A DNA stretch of 64,000 nucleotides from Streptomyces griseicoloratus (GTDB lineage Bacteria; Actinomycetota; Actinomycetes; Streptomycetales; Streptomycetaceae): contig NZ_JACVQF010000220.1 of the NCBI RefSeq assembly GCF_014534645.1, positions 124,001-188,000 on the forward strand. Direction: 5' to 3'. The stretch's first letter is position 1; the number at the start of each line of letters is the position of its first letter. A program made the translations under genes and the position numbers. The notes below the pieces were generated by a model. That model saw nothing but the letters and a program-made list of their open reading frames with translations. It did no database searches and was not told the DNA's origin. Of this stretch, positions 57,515 to 64,000 are shown one piece after another.

Positions 57515-58867
57515 ATGGTGGTCGTCTTCGCGCTCGTCGCGCTGCTCGCGGTGAGCGTGCTGGTGGCGGCGAACTGGTACGTGTGGCGGCGCCTGTTCCG
57601 CGACACCACCCGGGGCCCCGGCCCCGTGCGCCGCATCGGCGCCGTCGTGATCGCCGGGGGCTGGGCGCTGGCCGTCGGCGCGCTGGTCGCCGAGCGCACC
57701 GGTGCCCCCTTCTGGCTCCAGCGCGTCCTGGCCTGGCCGGGCTTCCTGTGGCTGGCCCTGTCGATCTACCTGCTGCTGGCCGTGCTGGCCGGCGAGGTCG
57801 TGCGGCCGTTGCTGCGGCGGCTGCCGGCCCGGCGGGCCGCCGCACGGGAGACGGAAGCGGTCCGGCCGGAGAACGCCCCGGAGGAGGCGCCGAAGCCACC
57901 CGCCCCGGAGCGCATACCCGCGGGCACCGCACCGCCCAGGACGCCCGTCCCGGAGCCGCAGCCGGAGCCGGATCCGCAGCCGGAGGCCGTGCCGGTGCCC
58001 GACGGCCCGCCGGACGCCACGCCCGAGAGCCCGCTCGCCGTCCCCTCCCGCCGGCTGTTCGTCTCCCGCGTCGTCGCGGGCGCCGCCGCGGCGGCCGCCG
58101 TCGGGACCGTCGGGTACGGCACGTACGGCGTGCTGAGCGGCCCGAAGGTGAAGCGGGTCACCGTGCCCCTGGCCAAACTCCCGCGCGCCGCGCACGGCTT
58201 CCGCATCGCCGTGGTCAGCGACATCCACCTCGGCCCGGTCCTCGGCCGGGGCTTCGCGCAGAAGGTCGTCGACACGGTCAACTCCACACAGCCCGACCTC
58301 ATCGCGGTCGTCGGCGACCTGGTCGACGGCAGCGTCAAGGACCTCGGTCCGGCGGCGGCCCCGCTGGCCCGGCTGAAGGCCCGGCACGGCGCCTACTTCG
58401 TCACCGGCAACCACGAGTACTTCTCCGGCGCCGAGCAGTGGGTCGCCGAGGTGCGGCGGCTCGGCCTGCTCCCGCTGGAGAACGCCCGCACGGAACTGCC
58501 CCACTTCGACCTCGCCGGTGTCAACGACGTGGCCGGCGAGGACGAGGGCCAGGGTCCCGACTACGAGAAGGCCCTCGGCGACCGGGACCGGTCACGCGCC
58601 TGCGTGCTGCTCGCCCACCAGCCGGTGCAGATCCACGATGCCGTCGACCACGGCGTCGACCTCCAGCTCTCCGGCCACACCCACGGCGGCCAGCTCTGGC
58701 CCGGCAACCTCATCGCCGGCGCCGCCAACCCGACGCTCGCGGGCCTGGAGCGCTACGGCGACACCCAGTTGTACGTCAGCCGGGGTGCGGGCGCCTGGGG
58801 CCCGCCCACGCGCGTGGGGGCGCCCTCGGACATCACGGTGATCGAGCTGGCCTCCCGTCAGGCCTGA
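57515..58867 (+). CDS. Membrane metallophosphoesterase (YkuE/YaeI-like)
   Basis: A 450-residue protein: an N-terminal membrane part with three helices (~1-100), a Pro/Glu-rich linker (~115-175), a further hydrophobic segment with TAT-like FVSRVV region (~185-205), then the calcineurin-like phosphoesterase domain. Metal-binding motifs are all present: DIHLG, GDLVDG, GNHEY, HQP and SGHTHGGQLWPG. Similar proteins (YkuE, YaeI, LpxH-like) hydrolyse lipid pyrophosphates; the substrate here is unknown. ATG 57515 has GGAGGGG ten bases upstream. The stop overlaps the TetR gene end by ten bases. Confidence 0.88.
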   Translation: MVVVFALVALLAVSVLVAANWYVWRRLFRDTTRGPGPVRRIGAVVIAGGWALAVGALVAERTGAPFWLQRVLAWPGFLWLALSIYLLLAVLAGEVVRPLLRRLPARRAAARETEAVRPENAPEEAPKPPAPERIPAGTAPPRTPVPEPQPEPDPQPEAVPVPDGPPDATPESPLAVPSRRLFVSRVVAGAAAAAAVGTVGYGTYGVLSGPKVKRVTVPLAKLPRAAHGFRIAVVSDIHLGPVLGRGFAQKVVDTVNSTQPDLIAVVGDLVDGSVKDLGPAAAPLARLKARHGAYFVTGNHEYFSGAEQWVAEVRRLGLLPLENARTELPHFDLAGVNDVAGEDEGQGPDYEKALGDRDRSRACVLLAHQPVQIHDAVDHGVDLQLSGHTHGGQLWPGNLIAGAANPTLAGLERYGDTQLYVSRGAGAWGPPTRVGAPSDITVIELASRQA

Positions 58868-59637
58868 CCCGTCTCCTTCTCCTTCTCCTTCTCCGTCTCC
58901 TTCTCCGTCTCCTTCTTCGCCGGGTCCGGAAGGGCCTTCGTCATCCCCGGCAGGAAGTCCGTGAACAGCTCGTGCACCTCGCGCACCAGCGGGCGCAGCA
59001 CCCGGAAGCGGGCCAGCGCGACACCCCGCGCCGTGAGCCGGGCGCCGCGCTCGGCGAGCCGGTAACTGCGCCGGCGCCCCTCCGTCCGGTCGAAGATCCA
59101 GTACAGGACGAGCCCCATCTGGGAGAGCCACATCAGCTCCGGCAGGATCTCCCGCAGCTCCTCGGGCACCTTGGTCTTCGCCCCGGCCAGCACCGCGCGG
59201 TGGACACTGATGGCTTCCCTGCGCGCGTGCTCCGACTCCGGGGAGAAGGGGCTGAGCGGACTGTCCGGGTCGGCGGCGTTCTTGAAGAACTGCACCGCGA
59301 ACTCGTGGTACGGCGTGGCGATGTCCAGCCACACCTTCAGCACGCCCGCGAGCCGTGCCTCCAGCTCGGTCTCCCGGGCCAGGACCTCCCGGACCGCCTC
59401 CTGGTGCTCGGCGGCGATCCGGTCGTAGAAGCCCTGGATCAGGTGTTCCTTGCCCGCGAAGTAGTAGTAGGCGTTGCCGACGGAGACCCCGGCCTCCTGG
59501 GCGATGGCCCGCATCGTCGTCCGGTCGTAGCCGCGCTCCTGGAACAGCCGCATGGCCGTCTCCAGGATCAGCGCGCGGGTCTGCTCGGACTTGCTGAGTG
59601 GGGCACCCTCGCCGGGGCCGTCGTTCATCGCAGGCAC
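58858..59637 (-). CDS. TetR-family repressor with a Lys/Glu repeat tail
   Basis: A 259-residue TetR regulator. The HTH is at ~20-65 (ALILETAMRLFQERGYDRTTMRAIAQEAGVSVGNAYYYFAGKEHL). The ligand-binding domain follows. The tail, encoded by near-tandem 6-bp units at 58870-58915, reads KKETEKETEKEKEKE. TAGGCT lies six bases before GTG 59637, suggesting a leaderless message; ATG 59628 is the alternative. It lies nine bases after the DUF393 gene, so it may also be read from the promoter at 60591-60619, whose twin palindromes are probable sites for it. Confidence 0.87.
   Translation of the reverse strand: MPAMNDGPGEGAPLSKSEQTRALILETAMRLFQERGYDRTTMRAIAQEAGVSVGNAYYYFAGKEHLIQGFYDRIAAEHQEAVREVLARETELEARLAGVLKVWLDIATPYHEFAVQFFKNAADPDSPLSPFSPESEHARREAISVHRAVLAGAKTKVPEELREILPELMWLSQMGLVLYWIFDRTEGRRRSYRLAERGARLTARGVALARFRVLRPLVREVHELFTDFLPGMTKALPDPAKKETEKETEKEKEKETGQA
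58870..58915. repeat. Hexanucleotide repeat in the TetR tail
   Basis: CTCCTT/CTCCGT units repeat about seven times at 58870-58915, coding for alternating Lys-Glu-Thr-Glu at the C-terminus of the TetR protein. Such repeats arise by slippage and could vary in length between strains. Confidence 0.75.
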
Positions 59638-59646
59638 GACCAGAGC

Positions 59647-60135
59647 CTAACGAGTGGCGCACGTGCCGTCGTCACAGCCGGGTCCCCGGTGGATCCAGCC
59701 GGTACCCGGCTCGTACGTCCACCCGTCCGCCCGGCGGTAGGCGCCGCCGCCCCACTGCCCGCCCCGCCACTTGGCGGCGGCCAGGACCGCGCCCTTGGCC
59801 AGCTTCGCCCCGGCGGGGGTGCTGAGCCGGTGGGCGAGCGGCCGGTGCTCGCGCAGTGCCCACAGGACGACGATCCAGGCGGCCGCGCCCCGGTAGACCT
59901 GCCCGGCGTCGCCGACGGCGGTGACCTCGTCGAGGGTGGCCGCGTGGTCGAGGCCGGGGAACCGCCCCCGGGCGTCCTCGGACCCGGCCGGCACCAGTTC
60001 CAGCGGCACCAGCGTCGGCTGCCGCGTCAGCCAGTCCCGGACGAAGGCGCACAGGGAGCACTCGGCGTCGTAGAGGACGGTGAGCCGGCGCACCGGGGCG
60101 CCGGCCCGTCCCGCCGTCACGGGAGCGGGAGCCAT
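59647..60135 (-). CDS. DCC-family thiol-disulfide oxidoreductase-like protein (DUF393)
   Basis: A 162-residue protein with the thioredoxin-like start VLYDAECSLCAFVRDWL; the DxxCxxC motif defines the DCC/DUF393 family. The extended C-terminus carries GGQWGGGAYRRADGWTYEPG and a final CDDGTC. Redox function is inferred from the CxxC only. ATG 60135 lies four bases after the stop of the membrane gene upstream, so the two are one operon, with the TetR gene third. Confidence 0.82.
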   Translation of the reverse strand: MAPAPVTAGRAGAPVRRLTVLYDAECSLCAFVRDWLTRQPTLVPLELVPAGSEDARGRFPGLDHAATLDEVTAVGDAGQVYRGAAAWIVVLWALREHRPLAHRLSTPAGAKLAKGAVLAAAKWRGGQWGGGAYRRADGWTYEPGTGWIHRGPGCDDGTCATR

Positions 60136-60139
60136 CGGC

Positions 60140-60547
60140 TCAGGCCCCGGCCGTCGGGGCGACCCACCCCTGCGGCTCGACCGGCGGCAGCTGCTCGCGC
60201 TCCATCACGCCGCGCCGCCGGATGCGGTTGAGCACGTACACGTTGCCCAGGTGCATCACGCCGAGCACCAGCAGCACCACGCCCAGCTTGGTCGACAGGG
60301 CCTCGAAGATCCCGCGGGTGTCGTTGATCGTCTCGTCACCGCTCAGGTACAGGGCGACGAAGCCGAGGTTGACGAGGTAGAAGCCGACCACCAGGAGGTG
60401 GTTGACGGCGTCGGCGAGCTTCTCGTTGCCGTGCAGGACGTCGGAGAGGAAGACCCGTCCGTTGCGGCTGAGCGTGCGGGCGACCCAGATGGTCAGGCCG
60501 ATGCTGACCAGCAGGTAGATGACGTAGGCGATGACGGTGCGGTCCAT
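60140..60547 (-). CDS. Small membrane protein of the TetR operon
   Basis: A 135-residue protein with three hydrophobic helices (VIAYVIYLLVSIGLTIWVA; HLLVVGFYLVNLGFVALYL; LGVVLLVLGVMHLGNVYVL) and a basic C-terminal tail. ATG 60547 has AAGGGG six bases upstream. Function unknown. It is first in the operon controlled by the TTGAAC/TAGAGT promoter with two palindromes. Confidence 0.78.
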   Translation of the reverse strand: MDRTVIAYVIYLLVSIGLTIWVARTLSRNGRVFLSDVLHGNEKLADAVNHLLVVGFYLVNLGFVALYLSGDETINDTRGIFEALSTKLGVVLLVLGVMHLGNVYVLNRIRRRGVMEREQLPPVEPQGWVAPTAGA

Positions 60548-60560
60548 GCCCCACCCCTTC

Positions 60561-60574
60561 TTGAACGCGTTCAA
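60561..60574. promoter_or_regulatory. TetR-type operator, downstream copy
   Basis: TTGAACGCGTTCAA is a perfect 14-bp palindrome. It lies about 10-23 bases after the predicted transcription start and 14 bases before ATG 60547. A near-identical copy is at 60606-60619, 45 bp away. Confidence 0.8.
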
Positions 60575-60590
60575 AACGCTGACAGGGCAG

Positions 60591-60619
60591 ACTCTAGACC
60601 TGCTTTTGAACGTGTTCAA
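60591..60619 (-). promoter_or_regulatory. Promoter of the membrane-DUF393-TetR operon with overlapping operator
   Basis: Reading leftward: TTGAAC (60619-60614), 17 bases, TAGAGT (60596-60591), a good housekeeping-sigma promoter. The palindrome TTGAACGTGTTCAA (60606-60619, one mismatched pair) overlaps the -35. With the copy at 60561-60574 it brackets the promoter, fitting repression by the TetR protein of the operon. Confidence 0.75.
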
Positions 60620-60655
60620 CTCAAGGGTGCAGTGGTCCGCGTCACGGACCGGGGG

Positions 60656-61066
60656 TTACGGGCGGCGGCCGAGTTCCGGGCGCTTGGAGTAGTCCGTGAG
60701 GCCGATGACGTTGCCCCACGGGTCGGCGAACTCCACGGTCCATCCGGTGGCGACGGGGAACGGCTCGTCGAGCGGTGCGATGCCGGCGTCGCGCAGGGCG
60801 CGGGCCGCCGTGCGGGCGTCCGGCACCTCCAGCCACACCCGTGCGGAGGGCCACAGCGGCGGACGGTGCCCGAACTCCTCCTCCGCGCGCAGCAGGACGC
60901 CGGGGGTCTCGCCCCCGACCTTCAGCAGGGCGATCCCGGCCTCGTCGAGCCGGAAGGCCACCGGGAAGCCGGCGCGCTCGTAGAAGCCGACGGCCTCTGC
61001 GAGGTCGCCGACGGGCAGCAGTACGTTGTCGAACCCGAGCAGTTCGTACGACTCGTCATCTGACAT
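60656..61066 (-). CDS. VOC (glyoxalase/bleomycin-resistance-like) protein
   Basis: A 136-residue VOC-fold protein: LGFDNVLLPVGDLAEAVGFYERAGFPVAF, then [19 protein letters not shown] and VEFADPWGNVIGLTDY. The family binds a metal and small ligands; a Glu in VEFADPWGN is a usual ligand. TACCCT lies six bases before ATG 61066 with no ribosome site, so it is probably leaderless. Monocistronic. Function unknown. Confidence 0.85.
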   Translation of the reverse strand: MSDDESYELLGFDNVLLPVGDLAEAVGFYERAGFPVAFRLDEAGIALLKVGGETPGVLLRAEEEFGHRPPLWPSARVWLEVPDARTAARALRDAGIAPLDEPFPVATGWTVEFADPWGNVIGLTDYSKRPELGRRP

Positions 61067-61107
61067 GGCGTCAGGGTAGGGCGATCATCGCCGGGAACGG
61101 CTGATTG

Positions 61108-61728
61108 TCAGTCGTCGTCGCGTGCGGGCTTAGGCCGTCCGGCGGCAAGGATCTCGGCGACGTCCAGGGTGACCTTGGCGCCGATGGAGTCGGGGAGGGT
61201 CACCTGTGCGCCGGGGGAGTGGAAGCGGTGGCCGGCGTAGTCGCCGTCGACCGGGTCTGTGAGGACGTGCAGGCGCTCGTGCTTGCGGTCGACGATGACG
61301 TAGACCGGGATCTTGGCCTCGGCGTAGGCGGCGACCTTGGTCTTCAGGTCGGTCCTCCAGTTCCCTGAGGTGACCTCCAGGACGAGCCGGAAGCAGACCG
61401 GGTCGTAGCAGTTGTTCTCGATGTAATGGTCCTCGTAGTCGGCGTCCACGAGGGAGAGGTCGGGGATCGCGTAGTCCTCGGTGCCGACCGGCAGCCAGAG
61501 GCCGATGCCCTGGACCACCTTCGAGCCCGGCCCATGAAGGCCGGCTGTCATGAACGGCAGCATCAGATCGGTCAAGGCAACGGCGTGCGGGCCGTCCGGC
61601 GGCGGGGACACGAGGAGCTGGCCTCCGATGATCTCGACGCGGTAGCCAGGAAGACGGTCCATGAGAAGGTTCGCCTCCGCGATCAGCGGACGCTCGCCAT
61701 AAGGCCGCTCGACGGATGCTGCGGACAT
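61108..61728 (-). CDS. Uma2-family (DUF820) protein with restriction-endonuclease-like fold
   Basis: A 206-residue Uma2 family protein. The pattern YRVEIIGGQLLVSPPP, IPDLSLVDADY, RLVLEVTSGNWRTDLKTKVAAYAEAKIPVYVIVD matches the family's nuclease-like core (E, D, ExT and K positions). These genes are widespread and multicopy in Streptomyces; activity is unproven. ATG 61728 has GGGAGG six bases upstream. Confidence 0.88.
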   Translation of the reverse strand: MSAASVERPYGERPLIAEANLLMDRLPGYRVEIIGGQLLVSPPPDGPHAVALTDLMLPFMTAGLHGPGSKVVQGIGLWLPVGTEDYAIPDLSLVDADYEDHYIENNCYDPVCFRLVLEVTSGNWRTDLKTKVAAYAEAKIPVYVIVDRKHERLHVLTDPVDGDYAGHRFHSPGAQVTLPDSIGAKVTLDVAEILAAGRPKPARDDD

Positions 61729-61829
61729 CACGTGCCTCCCGTGGGCTGGTGTCGAGAGCATCATCGTAGGACGGGAGGCGCCCGCGGGGCACTTCTCAGG
61801 CCCGTCACCCGAACGTGTGGCATATGCCA

Positions 61830-61862
61830 GAGGGCCCCGTCTCCAGCGGAAACGGGGCCCTC
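61830..61862 (-). terminator. sdh operon terminator
   Basis: A perfect 11-bp stem, GAGGGCCCCGT (61830-61840) and ACGGGGCCCTC (61852-61862), 22 bases after the sdhB stop on the minus strand. Confidence 0.85.
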
Positions 61863-61883
61863 ACGGACGTACGGCGACGGACG

Positions 61884-62651
61884 TCAGAAGCGGCGCGTGA
61901 TCAGCGCCCGCTTCACCTCCGCGATCGCCTTGGTGACCTCGATGCCGCGCGGGCAGGCGTCCGTGCAGTTGAAGGTCGTGCGGCAGCGCCAGACGCCGTC
62001 GCGGTCGTTGAGGATCTCCAGCCGCTGCTCGCCGGCCTCGTCACGCGAGTCGAAGATGAAGCGGTGGGCGTTGACGATGGCCGCCGGACCGAAGTACTGG
62101 CCGTCGTTCCAGAACACCGGGCACGAGGACGTGCAGGCGGCGCAGAGGATGCACTTCGTCGTGTCGTCGAAGCGCTCGCGGTCCTCGGCGGACTGCAGAC
62201 GCTCGCGCGTCGGCTCGTTGGTGTCCTTCGTGATCAGGAAGGGCATCACGTCCCGGTACGCCTGGAAGAACGGCTCCATGTCGACCACGAGGTCCTTCAG
62301 GACCGTCAGGCCCTTTATGGGCTCGACCGTGATCGGCTTCTCGGGGTTGATGTCCTTGATCAGCGTCTTGCAGGCCAGACGGTTCTTGCCGTTGATCCGC
62401 ATGGCGTCCGACCCGCAGATGCCGTGGGCGCAGGAACGCCGGAAGGTCAGCGTGCCGTCCTGCTCCCACTTGATCTTGTGGAGGCCGTCGAGGACGCGCT
62501 CCTTCGGGTCGAGCTCCAGCTGGAAGTCTTCCCAGGTGGCCTCGGCCGAGACCTCGGGGTTGAAGCGGCGGACCCGGAAGGTGACGGTGATGTAGGGGGA
62601 CTCCGCCGCCTTCGCGACGGCCTCCGCCTTGTCCATAACGGGAGTAGCCAT
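61884..62651 (-). CDS. sdhB: Succinate dehydrogenase iron-sulfur subunit
   Basis: A 255-residue subunit of respiratory complex II carrying electrons from SdhA to the membrane quinone site. The [2Fe-2S] cysteines are in SCAHGICGSDAMRINGKNRLAC; the [4Fe-4S] and [3Fe-4S] cysteines in CILCAACTSSCP and CRTTFNCTDACPRG. All expected cysteines are present. ATG 62651 overlaps the sdhA stop by one base (TGATG). It is last in the operon, before a clear terminator. Confidence 0.97.
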   Translation of the reverse strand: MATPVMDKAEAVAKAAESPYITVTFRVRRFNPEVSAEATWEDFQLELDPKERVLDGLHKIKWEQDGTLTFRRSCAHGICGSDAMRINGKNRLACKTLIKDINPEKPITVEPIKGLTVLKDLVVDMEPFFQAYRDVMPFLITKDTNEPTRERLQSAEDRERFDDTTKCILCAACTSSCPVFWNDGQYFGPAAIVNAHRFIFDSRDEAGEQRLEILNDRDGVWRCRTTFNCTDACPRGIEVTKAIAEVKRALITRRF

Positions 62652-64000
62652 CAGTACTTACGCTCCATCGGCTGGTAGCGGGTCTGGACGACCGGCTTGT
62701 AGTCGAGACGGATGGACTCGGTGCCGTCGTCGCCGACCTCGCGGTACGCCATGGTGTGGCGCATGAAGTTGACGTCGTCGCGGTTCGGGTAGTCCTCGCG
62801 GTAGTGACCGCCGCGCGACTCCTTGCGGGCGAGCGCGGAGACGGCCATGACCTCGGCCAGGTCGAGCAGGTTGCCGAGCTCGATGGCCTCCAGCAGGTCG
62901 GTGTTGAACCGCTTGCCCTTGTCCTGGATCGCCACGTTCTTGTAGCGCTCGCGCAGCTCGCCGATCTTCTCGACCGCCGTCTTGATGGTCTGCTCGGTGC
63001 GGAACACCATGACGTTGGCGTCCATGGTCTCCTGCAGCTCCCGGCGGAGCGTGGCCACCCGCTCGTTGCCCGTGGAGGTGCGCAGCCGCTCGATCTGGCC
63101 GACGACGAACGCCTCCGGGTCCTCGGGCAGCGGCACGAACTCCGCCGTCTGCGCGTACTGCGCGGCGGCGATGCCGGCCCGGCGGCCGAAGACGTTGATG
63201 TCCAGCAGCGAGTTGGTGCCCAGGCGGTTGGCGCCGTGCACCGAGACGCAGGCGACCTCGCCGGCCGCGTACAGGCCCGGGACGACGGTGGTGTTGTCCG
63301 CCAGGACCTCGCCCTCGACGTTGGTCGGGATGCCGCCCATCGCGTAGTGCGCGGTCGGCTGGATCGGGATCGGGTCCGTGTACGGCTCGATGCCGAGGTA
63401 GGTGCGCGCGAACTCCGTGATGTCGGGCAGCTTGGCGTCCAGCTGCTCCGGCGGGAGGTGGGTCAGGTCCAGGTAGACGTGGTCGCCCTCGGGACCGCAG
63501 CCGCGGCCCTCGCGGATCTCCGTGTAGATGGACCGGGACACGACGTCACGGGACGCCAGGTCCTTCATGACCGGCGCGTACTTCTCCATGAAGCGCTCGC
63601 CGTCCTTGTTGCGGAGGATGCCGCCCTCACCGCGGGCGCCCTCCGTCAGCAGGATGCCCATGCGCCAGATGCCGGTCGGGTGGAACTGGAAGAACTCCAT
63701 GTCCTCCAGCGGCAGCCCGCGCCGGTACACGGCGGCCTGGCCGTCACCGGTGAGCGTGTGCGCGTTGGACGTCACCTTGAAGAACTTGCCGGTGCCGCCG
63801 GAGGCGTAGATCACGGACTTCGCCTGGAAGACGTGGATCTCGCCGGTCGCCAGCTCGTACGCCACCACACCGGCCGACTTCTTGACGCCGTCGACCTCGG
63901 TGATCAGCTGGTCCAGGACGTAGAACTCGTTGAAGAACTCCACGCCCTCCTTGACGCAGTTCTGGTACAGCGTCTGGAGGATCATGTGGCCGGTGCGGTC
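62651..64000 (-). CDS. sdhA: Succinate dehydrogenase flavoprotein subunit, 3' part
   Basis: 450 codons of the C-terminal part are present; the 5' end lies beyond the right edge (the frame stays open through 64000, reading DRTGHM into the ATG at 63985, which is internal). Visible parts include [50 protein letters not shown] (active-site Arg), [13 protein letters not shown] and [26 protein letters not shown], all standard for SdhA. The FAD-linking N-terminal His is outside the window. It oxidises succinate to fumarate in the TCA cycle, completing the route from sucCD and leading to mdh in this window. Confidence 0.97.
   Translation of the reverse strand, partial: DRTGHMILQTLYQNCVKEGVEFFNEFYVLDQLITEVDGVKKSAGVVAYELATGEIHVFQAKSVIYASGGTGKFFKVTSNAHTLTGDGQAAVYRRGLPLEDMEFFQFHPTGIWRMGILLTEGARGEGGILRNKDGERFMEKYAPVMKDLASRDVVSRSIYTEIREGRGCGPEGDHVYLDLTHLPPEQLDAKLPDITEFARTYLGIEPYTDPIPIQPTAHYAMGGIPTNVEGEVLADNTTVVPGLYAAGEVACVSVHGANRLGTNSLLDINVFGRRAGIAAAQYAQTAEFVPLPEDPEAFVVGQIERLRTSTGNERVATLRRELQETMDANVMVFRTEQTIKTAVEKIGELRERYKNVAIQDKGKRFNTDLLEAIELGNLLDLAEVMAVSALARKESRGGHYREDYPNRDDVNFMRHTMAYREVGDDGTESIRLDYKPVVQTRYQPMERKY

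Overview
The window is very GC-rich chromosomal DNA with dense, strongly GC3-biased genes, frequent GTG/TTG starts, ATGA/GTGA overlaps and several probable leaderless genes. This is typical of Streptomyces. From memory, the gene order (icmB - sucCD - purNH - folD - mdh - betaine genes - glyA - trpS - sdhBA) matches a conserved core segment of Streptomyces chromosomes of the S. coelicolor type; this could not be checked by search. I saw no tRNA, rRNA, insertion sequence, prophage or CRISPR array.

Layout. 1-2400: start of a peptidase-like gene (partial), a secreted or membrane-anchored alpha/beta hydrolase, and the B12-binding small subunit of an acyl-CoA mutase. 2650-2890: an array of about 26-bp repeats. 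2946-11004: two divergent operons, SWIM-DUF5691 (leftward) and MoxR-microORF-DUF5682-VWA (rightward). They are separated by back-to-back promoters that match the RecA-independent (PafBC-type) DNA-damage motif. 11203-13501: two secreted low-complexity proteins, one built of 11-residue repeats. 14090-16184: sucCD. 16377-19972: a sigma-like protein with a membrane anchor and two membrane proteins. 20342-22533: purNH. 22579-24914: an FHA protein and a receptor-like Ser/Thr kinase with a transglycosylase-like outer domain. 25048-30602: folD, mdh, small membrane proteins and an HTH-DUF2690 protein.

30704-39045: choline/betaine module, with a MarR-GNAT regulator, a palindromic operator, betaine aldehyde dehydrogenase, choline dehydrogenase and a glycine-betaine-type ABC transporter. 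39049-42146: a PEP-mutase-like enzyme and two AhpD-like proteins diverging from a MocR regulator. 42225-43766: a small lipoprotein paired with a glutathionylspermidine-synthase-type ATP-grasp ligase. 43838-45446: a ZTP (pfl) riboswitch and glyA. 45486-48554: an ECF sigma factor, its likely anti-sigma partner and two paralogous membrane proteins; two promoters here share the same ECF-type sequence and spacing. 48644-50413: trpS and a 2'-5' RNA ligase-like protein. 50812-54987: DprE2-, DprE1-, PAP2-, UbiA- and GtrA-like genes that resemble the mycobacterial decaprenylphosphoryl-arabinose pathway. 54975-58867: a YihY-like protein, a D-Ala-D-Ala carboxypeptidase, a small membrane protein and a metallophosphoesterase. 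58858-61728: a TetR operon with a two-operator promoter, a VOC protein and a Uma2 protein. 61884-64000: sdhB and the 3' part of sdhA.

Most genes serve central metabolism (TCA cycle, purines, one-carbon units). The less explored parts are the MoxR/SWIM locus, the ECF locus, the kinase with an outer hydrolase-like domain, the lipoprotein/ATP-grasp pair and the arabinose-donor-like cluster.
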